Notes: generated by a model from the sequence alone, not told the origin. A stretch of DNA of 64,000 bases from Paenibacillus foliorum (GCF_013141765.1 NZ_WHOD01000066.1:62001-126000); one strand, 5' to 3'. Positions 9,350 to 18,782 are shown, counted from the first letter of the stretch. Numbers and translations: made by a program.

Positions 9350-10450
9350 ATGCCTATATTTGATGATGCTGTGACAAACGAAGTCGCCCTGGAAGAAACC
9401 CTATCCCAACTGGCAGATCAGTATGGACCGGATACGTTTAAGCGCCTGTTGCATTCTCTATTGCCTTCTAACAACACCGAATCAATGAAGCGCTACGAAG
9501 AGCTTCTGCTTGAGGATGCGGTTCCTCATTACTTCGCAAGCGATGCGTTTCAAAGTTTGGCAAACTCTTCGCAGCAAGCCTATCGATACGAGATGGACTT
9601 GTTCTTGCGGTATTGCCGACGTTTAAAAGGGACCAATCCATCAATTACAGAGGTTAGTTCTGCTGTCTTTTTGACCGAATATTTGGCACCTGTTCAGAAG
9701 CTCAATACACGTAGTAAAAAGTCTGCATTTTTGAGAAGTTTTCTCGGTGAGATTTTTTCGCATTTCTTTAACCGTGATATCGGAAAACTGAAAAGAACCC
9801 TTTCCATCGAAATAGATCGAAATCGCGAGCCACGAGCTTTCACCAAGGAGCAGTTGGATGAGCTCCTTTGTCATGTCAGGCTCGGCCGCGAGGCTCATCG
9901 CAATTTCACTATTTTATGGACCTTTCTTGGCTCCGGTATTCGGTTAAGCGAATTGTTATATTTGCAGATCAGAGATATTGTTTCATCCCGTCAAGAAATT
10001 TTGGTACGTGGAAAAGGAAAAAAGGGGTATAAACAGCCAAGTAAAATCACCAAATCAGCCCTTGATATACTGAATGTATACGTAAACTTTCGTTACCACG
10101 GCGTAAAGAATGAGCAGGATTATCTGGAACGATTTATTTTTTCCGATGATAAGGGAAAATCCCCCCTGCATGAAAGCACGATTCAGAAGATGTTTGCATC
10201 CTTGATCGACGAGACGAGCTCGATACCAAAATCCGATAAAAAACCTTATCAGCTTTCTGTACACTCACTGCGGCATTCCTTTGCCCTTTATTTGCTCGAG
10301 TCTGGCGTAAACCTCTATACGATCAAGGAGTTGATGCGACATTCGTGGCTCAGTTCTACGGAGGTTTATCTAAAATTATTTGACAGTATGCTGGTCACGG
10401 CAATTGACCAGCATCCCCTGGCGCAACTTAAAGCCAGTGATCTGTTTTGA
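9350..10450 (+). CDS. Tyrosine recombinase 2 of trio (RitB-like)
   Basis: 366 residues with GAGGACAAAGCG before the ATG. The core-binding domain covers about 60-155. The catalytic domain shows GIRLSE (first Arg), VRGKGKKGYK (beta-hairpin Lys), HSLRHSF (His and Arg), MRHSWLSST (second His) and EVYLKLF (Tyr nucleophile). All catalytic residues appear present. It follows recombinase 1 after 10 bases and overlaps recombinase 3 by 4 bases if the upstream TTG is used there, so the three are expected to be translated together. Confidence 0.85.
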   Translation: MPIFDDAVTNEVALEETLSQLADQYGPDTFKRLLHSLLPSNNTESMKRYEELLLEDAVPHYFASDAFQSLANSSQQAYRYEMDLFLRYCRRLKGTNPSITEVSSAVFLTEYLAPVQKLNTRSKKSAFLRSFLGEIFSHFFNRDIGKLKRTLSIEIDRNREPRAFTKEQLDELLCHVRLGREAHRNFTILWTFLGSGIRLSELLYLQIRDIVSSRQEILVRGKGKKGYKQPSKITKSALDILNVYVNFRYHGVKNEQDYLERFIFSDDKGKSPLHESTIQKMFASLIDETSSIPKSDKKPYQLSVHSLRHSFALYLLESGVNLYTIKELMRHSWLSSTEVYLKLFDSMLVTAIDQHPLAQLKASDLF

Positions 10451-10467
10451 GAAAGCAGGTGATTTTT

Positions 10468-11397
10468 TTGGCTTTTTTACTTCAATCCGGCTATTTTCAG
10501 TTCTGGAGTGACCATTTTATGCTGAGTAAGAGCACTAAGCAAGGATACATTATCGCTCTAAAAAGGTTCGAAGCCTTCTTGCTTCGGGAAGGCTTCGAAG
10601 GTACGCTTGATTTTGATCAATTTCATGCCAGTCGTGAACACACGGGCAGGTACCTACCCATTCAACGACAAGTTATTGACCGATTTGTTTTTGATTTAAA
10701 GAAAAAAGAGCAAGTTACGGATAAGCTGATAGCGAGCACTATTTCCGCGCTAAAACGTTTTTTTGAATTCCTTCATGACATGAATCTGATCCAGCATAAC
10801 CCGATGCTCGGTTATCCCAGGCCTAAATTCGAGAGTCCAATTCAGAACACCTCATTATCCAAAGAAGAGTGCTATGCACTTTTAAGAGCTGCTTTACTAA
10901 GAAACCCATTTTACCGGCAGGAATTTGTGTTTATCTGGTTTATGCTGATCACAGGGCTGCGTAGTTCAGAGGTCCGTTTCCTTAGAAGGAAGCGATTGAA
11001 TTTGAAGATAAGGATTATACAGGTTTTTGACGCACAAAAAACTGACAAACGATCTGTTGCACTTCCTAAGGATCTCACCGAAGAGCTTAAACGTTATACA
11101 CAACATCCCGAGTATATAAAGTATGAAAAACAAGGCGATGAATACCTGTTCCATCAACAGGGAAAAATCATGACCGTTGACAAGATTAAACGGATATTAT
11201 CTGAATTAACAAATGATGCGAACCTAGCAAGACACATTCGTCCGCACGATCTTAGACGAACGGCCGGATATTTGATGCAAACAGGCGGTATGAACATCGT
11301 CGATATTCAACACCAGCTACGACACAAAAATGTAGGAACAACGCTACGCTATGTACCACCTTTGAACGATTTGGCTAAAATTCTCGAAGATACTTAA
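10468..11397 (+). CDS. Tyrosine recombinase 3 of trio (RitC-like)
   Basis: 309 residues from TTG 10468, preceded by CAGGTGA. A TTG at 10447, overlapping the previous stop as TTGA, would add 7 residues. The N-terminal SAM-like domain covers about 5-120. The catalytic domain has GLRSSE, a basic beta-hairpin (DAQKTDKRSVALP), HDLRRTAG, LRHKNVGTT and the nucleophile in LRYVPPL. The catalytic set is intact. It is the shortest of the three, as the third member usually is. The element's right end probably lies in the 100 bases after this gene, where AATTATTATCAATC and GATTGGAAATAATAA form an imperfect inverted pair. Confidence 0.85.
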   Translation: MAFLLQSGYFQFWSDHFMLSKSTKQGYIIALKRFEAFLLREGFEGTLDFDQFHASREHTGRYLPIQRQVIDRFVFDLKKKEQVTDKLIASTISALKRFFEFLHDMNLIQHNPMLGYPRPKFESPIQNTSLSKEECYALLRAALLRNPFYRQEFVFIWFMLITGLRSSEVRFLRRKRLNLKIRIIQVFDAQKTDKRSVALPKDLTEELKRYTQHPEYIKYEKQGDEYLFHQQGKIMTVDKIKRILSELTNDANLARHIRPHDLRRTAGYLMQTGGMNIVDIQHQLRHKNVGTTLRYVPPLNDLAKILEDT

Positions 11398-11500
11398 ACG
11401 AAGTAAATTATTATCAATCAATCTTTCGATGTAAGGTCTTACTTCTTCACGATTGGAAATAATAACTATTATAAAAATCCATCGTAGAAGGTGTTTGAAG

Positions 11501-12679
11501 TTGGCTAATATCCAAAAGCGCGGCGATAACTCATGGTTCTTGACGGTCAACGCTGGCAAAGACGCTAGAGGTAAATACATTCGGTTCACAAAAACTGTTC
11601 ATTGCCGGACAAAACGGGAAGCGGAAAGCGAATATGCGAAATTTCGGCTGGAAGTTGAAGCCGGAGAATATATCGCACCAGAAAAAATGAAATTCGGAGC
11701 GTTTGTTGAAGAGTGGCGGAATAAATATGCCGTAAAGCATTTGGGATACAAGACGTTATATACTTACGACTCTAATCTAAAGACCCGGATTCTTCCGTAC
11801 TTTCAGCATCTAAAGCTGGAAGAAATCAAACCGCTTCACATTGTGAACTTTCTTGACCAACTTGAAAAGGAAGGCAGCCGTGGAGATAAAAAAAGCGGAG
11901 GGTTAGCCTCGGGAACAATCGAAATTCAACATCGTATCTTAAAAAATATACTCAAACGTGCAGTTGAATGGAGAATTATTAAACGAAATCCGGTAAGCGA
12001 TGTGCAAAAACCAAAAGTCAGTTCAAAGGAGATTATTCCTTACGATGGGGCAGAGGTTGAACAAATGCTTCGAGCATTGCAACGTGAGCCTTATCACTGG
12101 AGGGTCATGATTACGTTGGCTCTTACATCCGGCTTACGACGAAGCGAGTTGCTTGGACTTGAATGGAAGCATCTTGATTTCAACAGTGGCGTGTTGGATG
12201 TTTCACAAACGATGATTCACGCTCTCAAAGGTGAAATCATTGTCAAACAGCCAAAAACAAAAAAATCCATTCGAAAAGTTGCTTTACCAAGTTCTATGCT
12301 TAAAGAGCTAAAGGAATATTACGACTACAGAATGCAAGAACGAAATAACATTGGGGATGCGTGGCGCGGCCGTGATTGGTTTTTTATGTTTTCACATCCC
12401 GATGGACAACCATTCCATCATGAACGCCCCTATCTTTGGTTTCGACAGTTCGTTAAGAAAAACGGGTTCCGGTACATCCGATTTCATGATCTTCGACATA
12501 CCTCGGCTACAATTCTGATTAACCAAGGCGTTCATGCCAAAATCATTTCAGAGCGGCTTGGACACGGAAGCATTACTACAACAATGAACATTTACGGCCA
12601 CGCTCTTCGAACTGCCGATCAAGCTGCTGCTGATAAATTCGAATCATTCTTTACATCTAAAGCTGCACAAGGACAATAA
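11501..12679 (+). CDS. Phage/ICE-type site-specific integrase
   Basis: 392 residues from TTG 11501 (AAGGTG 7 bases upstream); the frame open to 11453 has no site. Domains in order: an AP2-like arm-binding domain (IQKRGDNSWFLTVNAG, 1-55), a SAM-like core-binding domain (about 60-160), and a catalytic domain with SGLRRSE, KTKKSIRKVALP, HDLRHTSA, LGHGSITTT and NIYGHAL (Tyr nucleophile). Length and domain order match Tn916/ICEBs1/phage integrases. A terminator follows immediately. Its last 430 bases recur in broken form at 14829-15265, so two related integration events are likely. Confidence 0.9.
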   Translation: MANIQKRGDNSWFLTVNAGKDARGKYIRFTKTVHCRTKREAESEYAKFRLEVEAGEYIAPEKMKFGAFVEEWRNKYAVKHLGYKTLYTYDSNLKTRILPYFQHLKLEEIKPLHIVNFLDQLEKEGSRGDKKSGGLASGTIEIQHRILKNILKRAVEWRIIKRNPVSDVQKPKVSSKEIIPYDGAEVEQMLRALQREPYHWRVMITLALTSGLRRSELLGLEWKHLDFNSGVLDVSQTMIHALKGEIIVKQPKTKKSIRKVALPSSMLKELKEYYDYRMQERNNIGDAWRGRDWFFMFSHPDGQPFHHERPYLWFRQFVKKNGFRYIRFHDLRHTSATILINQGVHAKIISERLGHGSITTTMNIYGHALRTADQAAADKFESFFTSKAAQGQ

Positions 12680-12726
12680 CGAAGACGCCTAGGAGTTTCC
12701 CGGCGTCTTCAGTTCATTTGGGCTGA
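12296..12726 (+). repeat. Direct repeat copy 1: integrase 3' end plus terminator
   Basis: From ATGCTTAAAGAGCTAAA to TTCATTTGGGCTGA the sequence recurs at 14829-15265 in the same orientation, with only scattered substitutions and small indels. The two copies bracket 2.1 kb of cargo. Confidence 0.9.
12681..12710 (+). terminator. Integrase terminator
   Basis: GAAGACGCC and GGCGTCTTC form a perfect 9-base stem around a 12-base loop, 1 base after the integrase stop codon. It is part of the duplicated segment. Confidence 0.7.
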
Positions 12727-12860
12727 AGTCACTGACTGCCGCCAAAGGAGGCGGTTTTGAAGTGGCCGTACGCGTGTCACTCTTTTGGACAACCTCAGTA
12801 ATGTTAATAGCGAATTGAATATGAGCGCGGTAAGCAAACTTACTTAAATCAACCGTATAC

Positions 12861-13449
12861 TTACAGTTCATAAAGTTGATCGTTATTATCAACCTTTACA
12901 TGCAAAAATATTCCATCAATGTTATCTGGAATTTCTGCTTTAAAGGATGAAAAAAAATATTCCGCAAAAGACTCGGTGCTAAACAAATCCATCTCGAAAG
13001 TCAAATCGCCCAATTCAGACACAGGTGAAATTACAATAAACCTTTCCTTCTACACCACTATGGAACTTTTTCTCACTTTCACGGATATTTCTAATTACTT
13101 CATTAGCCACGTTTTTATACAATTGAAGTGTAGGATATGCTCCCCAGAGCTCATCTATGTGTTTCTTCGTCGGATCGAGAAGGAAAATAGTATTGCGCTC
13201 ATTGGCTGTCTCATAGATAACAGATCGTTCGAGAACAGTATCGGCATGGGCTACAATACTATTCAGATCTGGAACGCTACGCTCAGGGCCATTTATGCTG
13301 GATAAATATTCTGCACCATCCTCCCAGTAACTAATTTTAATATGCTTCCCTTGGTGCTTGAAACACCTCAAATCAAGCTTTAAATCGCAATAATCTTCCA
13401 ACTTCTTAAGAAATGAATTTGCTTCCAATTCGATTTGCTTATCGGACAT
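12861..13449 (-). pseudogene. Unknown gene, split by one frameshift
   Basis: The ATG at 13449 (MSDKQIELEANSFLKKLEDY) overlaps the previous gene's stop by 11 bases, so the two are coupled. The frame stops at 13015 after a tail (GKVYCNFTCV) that looks out of frame. A +1 shift within the GAAGGAAAGG stretch near 13040 restores a plausible protein, RFIVISPVSELGDLTFEMDL, continuing to DNNDQLYEL and a stop at 12861. The repaired product would be about 195 residues, soluble, alpha/beta. I do not recognise the family. It may be a decayed cargo gene, a sequencing error, or a frameshifted product; no slippery heptamer is present. Confidence 0.5.
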
Positions 13450-13765
13450 AGGCTGGAAATTTAAAGCCGACTGGATTAATCAAATATTTATCCCACTTTC
13501 CGACCATGTTAAGGAATTTCTCTCTTACATAGTGCAGCTTCTTTTCCTCCGGATAAATAAAAATGGGAAGACGCTTATGTTCCACGATGAGCTTCTCTGT
13601 TAAATCTTTCTTATTGATATCCTCCACATCAGCTCCAGTGCTTCCACTATCGAGAATCCTCGCGATAGGTTCAAACGCTGTTTTAAAATGCTGGTTATAA
13701 ATATCTATAAATGGCTTAAGAATTATCATCGTGTCTGCATGTTTCATTTCATTTTTAGTAACCAT
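13439..13765 (-). CDS. Unknown protein coupled to the downstream frameshifted gene
   Basis: 108 residues, ATG 13765 with AGGAG 8 bases upstream. Soluble and mixed in predicted structure, starting MVTKNEMKHADTMIILKPFI and ending PVGFKFPAYVR. No motif recognised. The stop overlaps the next ATG by 11 bases, which indicates translational coupling and a joint function such as a two-part cargo or a toxin-immunity-like pair. That role is only a guess from layout. The pair sits within the segment bracketed by the duplicated integrase ends. Confidence 0.55.
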   Translation of the reverse strand: MVTKNEMKHADTMIILKPFIDIYNQHFKTAFEPIARILDSGSTGADVEDINKKDLTEKLIVEHKRLPIFIYPEEKKLHYVREKFLNMVGKWDKYLINPVGFKFPAYVR

Positions 13766-13978
13766 TGTCCCAACTCCTAACTGAGATCAAGTAATTGTCT
13801 ATGCTGAAATAGGTTTCTAGACAGTCAACCGGTCACTAAGTACTGAGAGAACAGAGAATTTGAGGCCGCGTATTTCTCTTAACATCCGTATGCTTTAATC
13901 AGAGTCCACCTTCTTCGTACACCTGTGTCCAAATGCAAATCAAGACTCAAGGTTAATAAACTATAATAAGCCATTTTT

Positions 13979-14791
13979 CTAGTAGTTCTTTATTTTAGAT
14001 GATAAATTACAATATAGTGATGCGCCGGTAAGATCGGGAAATAATGTCAAATGATTAATATTCATTCTGTTTAAAGCTTTTAAAAACATCTCTCTCTGTT
14101 CGTCTGGAACTTTTATTTTCATCAATCTTTGTCTCCTAGTATCATTTTTGAAATTGTTACAAATCCATGATTTTAAGTCAACTGATATTGGCCCCAAAGT
14201 GAATAAGCCACTTTGATTTACCAGCCGTTGGTTTTCATCAGTTAGTGGATTTATAAATCGAATGATGTCCTCATTTCCGCAAGATGGATCCTCCAATATT
14301 TCCTCACTCTTCATCTCAATCTCTGGTTTATTAAACGCATAAATAGCACGAAATCCATCTGTCGATTTTGCTTCTTCAGAGAAGGCAAAAAAGGCTGCAA
14401 CGTAAGGAGAAATTGACCAATCTAATAGAGGAGTGTCCAGACCGTGATGTTGCCCCAAAGCCCACCATTCTTCTTCGGTTAACTTTGCGGGATTAAAACC
14501 TCTTCGTCCCCTAGTCGCATACTTAAAATTCTTAAGATGATTATTAATATATGAATTCACATTTTCTTCATCATCGACAATACCCTTTATTGTTCTTGAA
14601 AGAGTGGACTCAAGTAACCACTCCGAGTCTCTTTGTCCTCGCCAAATATAGTTAGGAATGTCTAATAACTCGTCACAAACAAGTTCATTAAACTCACTAA
14701 AATCCTTGATCTCGAATTCTGTAAACCCATCTTTATAATTTCCCCTAGCGAGTTTTACAAATTTATTTTCTTCCGTACGCGTTGTTACCAA
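13979..14791 (-). CDS. FRG-domain protein
   Basis: 270 residues. An FRG domain is clear: YIWRGQRDSEWLLESTLSR (residues 49-67) carries the W-R-G-Q motif, and GQHHGLDTPLLDWS (113-126) followed by SPYVAAFFAF (128-137) is the second hallmark block. FRG proteins are frequent in phage and defence contexts, but the biochemical activity is not settled. The start is a TTG at 14791 with AGGGGG about 9 bases upstream. The gene is codirectional with the two unknown genes at 12861-13765 but separated by 213 bases, so it may be an independent unit. Confidence 0.8.
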   Translation of the reverse strand: MVTTRTEENKFVKLARGNYKDGFTEFEIKDFSEFNELVCDELLDIPNYIWRGQRDSEWLLESTLSRTIKGIVDDEENVNSYINNHLKNFKYATRGRRGFNPAKLTEEEWWALGQHHGLDTPLLDWSISPYVAAFFAFSEEAKSTDGFRAIYAFNKPEIEMKSEEILEDPSCGNEDIIRFINPLTDENQRLVNQSGLFTLGPISVDLKSWICNNFKNDTRRQRLMKIKVPDEQREMFLKALNRMNINHLTLFPDLTGASLYCNLSSKIKNY

Positions 14792-14828
14792 AATTACTAC
14801 CCCCTATTTGATTATTAAATTTTGATTT

Positions 14829-15214
14829 ATGCTTAAAGAGCTAAAAGAATATTACGATTACAGAATGCAAGAACGAAATGACATCGGGGATGCCATGACG
14901 CGGCGGCAATTCGTTTTTTATGTTTTCACATCCAGATGGACAACCTTCCATCATGAGCGGCCCTATCTTTGGTTTCGGCAGTTCGTTAAGAAAAACGGTG
15001 GTTCCGATACATCCGATTCCATGATCTTCGGCATACCTCGGCTACAATTCTGATTAACCAAGGCGTTCATGCCTAAAATCTTTTCAGAACGGCTTGGACA
15101 CGGGAGCATTACTCAACAATGAACATTTATGGGTGCCCACGCTCTCCGGACTGCCGACCAAGCTGCTGCTGATAAATTCGAATCATTCTTTACATCTAAT
15201 GCAGCACAAGGACA
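14829..15214 (+). pseudogene. Broken copy of the integrase C-terminus
   Basis: The sequence begins MLKELKEYYDYRMQERNDIG, almost identical to the intact integrase from its residue 266 on. Small indels scatter HERPYLWFRQFVKKNG, the HDLRHT block and the LGHGSITTT/NIYG block over several frames, and nothing upstream of this point is present. It is a truncated relic of a second, closely related integrase. Confidence 0.9.
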
Positions 15215-15219
15215 ATAAC

Positions 15220-15249
15220 GAAGACGCCTAGGAGTTTCCTGGCGTCTTC
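15220..15249 (+). terminator. Terminator of the relic integrase
   Basis: GAAGACGCC and GGCGTCTTC form a 9-base stem, as in the intact copy at 12681. Confidence 0.6.
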
Positions 15250-15377
15250 GGTTCATTTGGGCTGATTTCTGATCGATTTTTACATCAGTTTTACATCAAG
15301 CCTGTATTTCATCCCCTGTACCACTAATATTTCAAATCTGTACTACATCGAAAAATCCAGTAAATATAAGGTTTTTA

Positions 15378-16967
15378 TTACGCTGTACCATTCCTCACCA
15401 ACAAAGCCACCGATTCTACGTGTACGGTATGCGGAAACATGTCCACCGGCTGGACCGTGACGGTGGAATACCCCCCGTTCTCGAGGACGCGGAGATCGCG
15501 GGCCAGTGTCGATGGGTTACACGACACATAGACTACGCGATCCGGGCGCATCTCGAGGATGGTCTCGAGCAGCGCCGCGTCGCAGCCCTTGCGCGGCGGG
15601 TCAACGACGATGACGTCAGGCGCGATGCCCTGACGCTTCCACGCGGGGATGACTTCCTCCGCCGCGCCAACCTCGAACTGAACGTTGCTCACGCCGTTCA
15701 GTACAGCATTGCGTCGAGCATCGTCAATCGCTTCGCTGACGATCTCGACGCCGTACACTTGGCGCGCACGTTGCGCCAAGAACAGCGAAATCGTGCCGAT
15801 GCCGCAATAGGCATCGATCACGGTCTCTTCGCCGCTCAAGCCGGCGAACTCTAACGCTTTACCGTACAAGACCTCCGTCTGTACGGGATTCACTTGATAG
15901 AACGATCGCGCCGAGATCGCGAATCGGACATCTCCGATGGTATCGTAGATAACATCGTCGCCCCACAGCACCTTCGTCTGATCGCCGAAGATGACATTCG
16001 TTCTGCCCGTATTTATATTCTGGCAGATGCTCTTCACACCCGGTATAGCCGCGCGAAGCAGGCCTACCAGCTCATCCTTGTGCGGTATATCCAATCCGTT
16101 CGTAATCAGAACGACCATAATATCGCCGGTGTTGAAGCCGTAACGAGCTACGACATGACGCAGCAATCCTTTGTGCGTCTCCTCGTTATAAGCTCGGATG
16201 CCGAGCTCACGGGCGATGCGTTTGACCTCCGCAACAACGCGGTCATTGTTCTCCTGCTGGATGAGGCACTCATCCATATCAATGATGCGGTGGCTGCCCT
16301 GTGCGTAGAAGCCGCCGACCAGCCCACCCTCTCGGTCTGCCGAAGCAGCCTCAAAGCCAATTGGCACCTGAGCCTTGTTGCGATAGCGCCAAGGCTCGCT
16401 CATGCCAAGCGTCGGAAGCACAACGATGCCTTCCCCTGCATTTGATCCATCATCAGACTCCACGTCCGAGTCCAATGCCGCCAATCTCGAAGAGCCCCCA
16501 CTAACCTTCACTTTCCCAATCCGCTCGAGGTTGTCCACCACCAGCTGCCGCTTATAGCGCAGCTGGCCTTCGTAGCTCAAGTGCTGCAGCTGACAGCCGC
16601 CGCACTGCTTATAGATCGGACAGGGCGCAGCGACCCGATCCGGGCTCGGCTCGAGTATCTTCAACAGCTTCGCGTAGCCGTATTGCTTCTTGAGCTTCAT
16701 CACCTTGACGAGCACGCGCTCGCCGGGGAGGGCACCCTGAACAAAAAGGGTAAAGCCGCTGACGCGGCCTACCCCTTCCCCCTCATGACCGATGCCGATA
16801 ATCTCAGCTTCATACTCATTATTCTTTTCTACCGGCAGCCCTTCAATGACAGCAGAAGCTGCCGACTCCTTTCTCCCAGCACCAGCACCAGCGTCTTGCC
16901 TGCGCCCTTGTCCTCTATCCATACGGCTGCTTCCGCTGCCGCTTCTTCTTTTATTCATCTTGCTCAT
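15378..16967 (-). CDS. rlmD: 23S rRNA (uracil-5-)-methyltransferase RlmD/RlmCD family
   Basis: 529 residues. SAM-dependent enzyme making m5U in 23S rRNA (U1939-type, and possibly U747 as in RlmCD). After a 45-residue Arg/Gly/Ser-rich tail comes a TRAM domain ([17 protein letters not shown]), then the Fe4S4 ligands in [11 protein letters not shown] with a later Cys in DECLIQ. The Rossmann methyltransferase motif is [22 protein letters not shown] is followed by the catalytic Cys block [12 protein letters not shown]. It overlaps the stop of dagK by 17 bases. The dagK-rlmCD neighbourhood is conserved in Bacillus. It marks the return to core genome after the island. Confidence 0.92.
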   Translation of the reverse strand: MSKMNKRRSGSGSSRMDRGQGRRQDAGAGAGRKESAASAVIEGLPVEKNNEYEAEIIGIGHEGEGVGRVSGFTLFVQGALPGERVLVKVMKLKKQYGYAKLLKILEPSPDRVAAPCPIYKQCGGCQLQHLSYEGQLRYKRQLVVDNLERIGKVKVSGGSSRLAALDSDVESDDGSNAGEGIVVLPTLGMSEPWRYRNKAQVPIGFEAASADREGGLVGGFYAQGSHRIIDMDECLIQQENNDRVVAEVKRIARELGIRAYNEETHKGLLRHVVARYGFNTGDIMVVLITNGLDIPHKDELVGLLRAAIPGVKSICQNINTGRTNVIFGDQTKVLWGDDVIYDTIGDVRFAISARSFYQVNPVQTEVLYGKALEFAGLSGEETVIDAYCGIGTISLFLAQRARQVYGVEIVSEAIDDARRNAVLNGVSNVQFEVGAAEEVIPAWKRQGIAPDVIVVDPPRKGCDAALLETILEMRPDRVVYVSCNPSTLARDLRVLENGGYSTVTVQPVDMFPHTVHVESVALLVRNGTA

Positions 16968-17931
16968 GATCTTCCACTCCGGGTTTCATTTTCCAAGGCA
17001 GCTTGATTTGCTGCAGTGGATTGGTTTTGTATACCGATTGACCGCTTTCATCAATGAAAATTTGTATATGTGAAGGCAGGTTCGTGAACACGCAAGGCAG
17101 CGTGCCACCGAACTCGCCGTCCAGGTTGATCTGTACGTAGTCAGGCGAAGTCACCTGAATGGTGCTCGTCTGCAGGTAAATGATATTCGGGTCGCCCAGA
17201 TGCTCACCCCGCAGCGCTAAGGAAACGACGCGGATGAACTCCGCGAGATTGCATTTCTTCAGGATCAGTACATCGAACAGCCCATCATTGAGCGAAGCAT
17301 CCGGTGCCAAGCGCTCGAAGCCGCCTACCGAATTGCTGTTAGAGATCAGGAACAGCATCACTTCCTCATGCAGATCCCCTGAGTCCGTTCTTATGTACAG
17401 CTCGATTGGCCGCAAGCGCGGCAGCTTCTCGATCCCCTTCATATAATAGGCCATTTGTCCAATCATCGTCTTAAGCTTACTTGGCACCTCATAGGTCAGC
17501 TCTGTCATGGAGCCTCCACCAGCGATGTTGATAAAGTAGCGTTGGTTCATTTTGCCGACATCAAGGAATGGAGCATGCTGCTGCAAAATAACATCAACGG
17601 CGCCTTCCCAGCTGCGCGGAATATTGAGTGCCCTCGCAAAATCATTGGTCGTACCTAGTGGTATGATGCCGAGTGGTGGACGGTAGCTTTTCTCCGCAAC
17701 ACCGTTGATAACTTCATGTAGAGTGCCATCACCGCCCGCAGCGATGATAATATCGAAACCGCGTTCAATAGCATCGGCTGCGGCTAATGTAGCATCCCCT
17801 TCTCCGATAGTTGCGTGAGTCGAGGTCTCTAGTCCTCCCCGCTCCAACCGTTGTAAAATTTCTGGCAGCCGCTTTCTCATTTCTTCTCTGCCCGAGGTTG
17901 GATTATATATTAATCTTGCACGTTTACTCAT
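16951..17931 (-). CDS. dagK: Diacylglycerol kinase (DgkB/YegS family)
   Basis: 326 residues. Phosphorylates diacylglycerol to phosphatidate, recycling lipid headgroup by-products of lipoteichoic acid synthesis. The N-terminal fold shows [10 protein letters not shown], then the nucleotide-binding [12 protein letters not shown] and [11 protein letters not shown], all hallmarks of the DAGK catalytic domain. [13 protein letters not shown] and a later acidic LDGE site follow. The ATG overlaps the upstream chelatase stop as ATGA, and the end overlaps rlmD, so the three genes are one operon. The C-terminal tail is highly charged. Confidence 0.92.
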   Translation of the reverse strand: MSKRARLIYNPTSGREEMRKRLPEILQRLERGGLETSTHATIGEGDATLAAADAIERGFDIIIAAGGDGTLHEVINGVAEKSYRPPLGIIPLGTTNDFARALNIPRSWEGAVDVILQQHAPFLDVGKMNQRYFINIAGGGSMTELTYEVPSKLKTMIGQMAYYMKGIEKLPRLRPIELYIRTDSGDLHEEVMLFLISNSNSVGGFERLAPDASLNDGLFDVLILKKCNLAEFIRVVSLALRGEHLGDPNIIYLQTSTIQVTSPDYVQINLDGEFGGTLPCVFTNLPSHIQIFIDESGQSVYKTNPLQQIKLPWKMKPGVEDHEQDE

Positions 17932-18734
17932 TCCTCAATCACCCGTTCACTCCGAATTCCAGTATCGTTCCCGCTCCTATAAGGAGCCGTCTGCCGTTCC
18001 ATCCACCGAGACAGCAGCGGATGAGGCAGCAGCGCTCTCCCATTGTATTTATATGTACACTCTGTTAACCGAGAAGGTATCACATCGTTCGTAAAATAAC
18101 CATCGCTCAAAAATAGCGGCACAACCAGCACCGTATGCTCCGGCTTCTGTATATTCCATTTGTCCATCCGCGAGGCGATTTGATCAGGCAGCAGCATCGC
18201 TACATCCCACTCATCAAACCCGCCCAGCTCCTTCAGCCTGCCAGCCAGCTTCTCCAAGCCTATCCGCCATAGCTGATGAAAGCCTTCCTCGACACTGCCA
18301 TGCCCTACAAGGAGCACAATTTCTCTCGTCGGGTCGACGGAGAGCTGCTTCATTTTTTCATATAAAATTTCGGCAATGACAGGGTCATCATCAATCGGAG
18401 ACGTGAAATGGATCCGCGCCCTAATAGCAAAAGGCCTCATATCCGTAGGAAGCGCCGGCTCCGACTTGACGCCAAGCGCATAGCTAATTTCATCTATATG
18501 CGTGCTGCCCGAGGAAACAAAGAACGGCACGACGATAATATCGGTTACCCCGAGCGATTCCAAATGTGTAATCCCATCCTGAATAAGCCGCCCCTCGACA
18601 ATTTCGAGAAAAGAGGAATACACCGCGATCCCTTCCGGTACATTCATTGCCTCTACGGCCTCATCCACCAAACGAACCCACTCCGCACTGCGCGAACCAT
18701 GGCTTATGACTAATATGCCGTAATTTACCACCAA
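17928..18734 (-). CDS. CbiX/SirB-type sirohydrochlorin chelatase
   Basis: 268 residues, two-domain CbiX fold. The first domain has VISHGSR and VVPFFVSSGSTHIDEI; the second has LLVGHGSVEEG and VVPLFLSDGYFTNDVIP. The paired His residues are those that insert Co2+ or Fe2+ into sirohydrochlorin for cobalamin or siroheme. There are no other tetrapyrrole genes nearby, so the metal cannot be told from context. It overlaps dagK by 4 bases. The ATG at 18734 has AAGGGGAT just upstream. Confidence 0.85.
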   Translation of the reverse strand: MVVNYGILVISHGSRSAEWVRLVDEAVEAMNVPEGIAVYSSFLEIVEGRLIQDGITHLESLGVTDIIVVPFFVSSGSTHIDEISYALGVKSEPALPTDMRPFAIRARIHFTSPIDDDPVIAEILYEKMKQLSVDPTREIVLLVGHGSVEEGFHQLWRIGLEKLAGRLKELGGFDEWDVAMLLPDQIASRMDKWNIQKPEHTVLVVPLFLSDGYFTNDVIPSRLTECTYKYNGRALLPHPLLSRWMERQTAPYRSGNDTGIRSERVIEE

Positions 18735-18754
18735 CTATCCCCTTCCTTTTCGCG

Positions 18755-18782
18755 AAAAAAAGAAGGCGCTTGAACGCCCTTC
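18755..18782 (-). terminator. Hairpin terminator upstream of the chelatase operon
   Basis: GAAGGGCG pairs with CGCCTTC on the minus strand, followed by a run of seven T. It would stop transcription entering from yerC. Confidence 0.65.

Larger units (their letters stand above)
6197..11470 (+). mobile_element. Recombinase-in-trio type element
   Basis: An excisionase-like gene, an HTH-like gene and three consecutive, apparently intact tyrosine recombinases with 10-base and overlapping junctions make a compact recombination module. This is the layout of recombinase-in-trio (RIT) elements and of Tn554-like transposition modules. Terminal repeats were not identified, so the limits given are the gene limits plus the imperfect inverted pair at about 11405-11470. 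Confidence 0.6.
14829..15265 (+). repeat. Direct repeat copy 2: integrase 3' end plus terminator
   Basis: Partner of 12296-12726. It includes the same hairpin (15220-15249). Just beyond it the sequence TTTTACATCA occurs twice (15278-15287 and 15289-15298), typical of an attachment-site flank of such integrases. Confidence 0.9.

Noticed and set aside
12919..13305. 128-codon plus-strand frame
   Set aside because: Antisense to the frameshifted gene at 12861-13449, which has the coupling overlap and better codon pattern.
15420..16504. Several plus-strand frames of 60-180 codons
   Set aside because: They are antisense shadows of rlmD, produced by its GC-rich codons.
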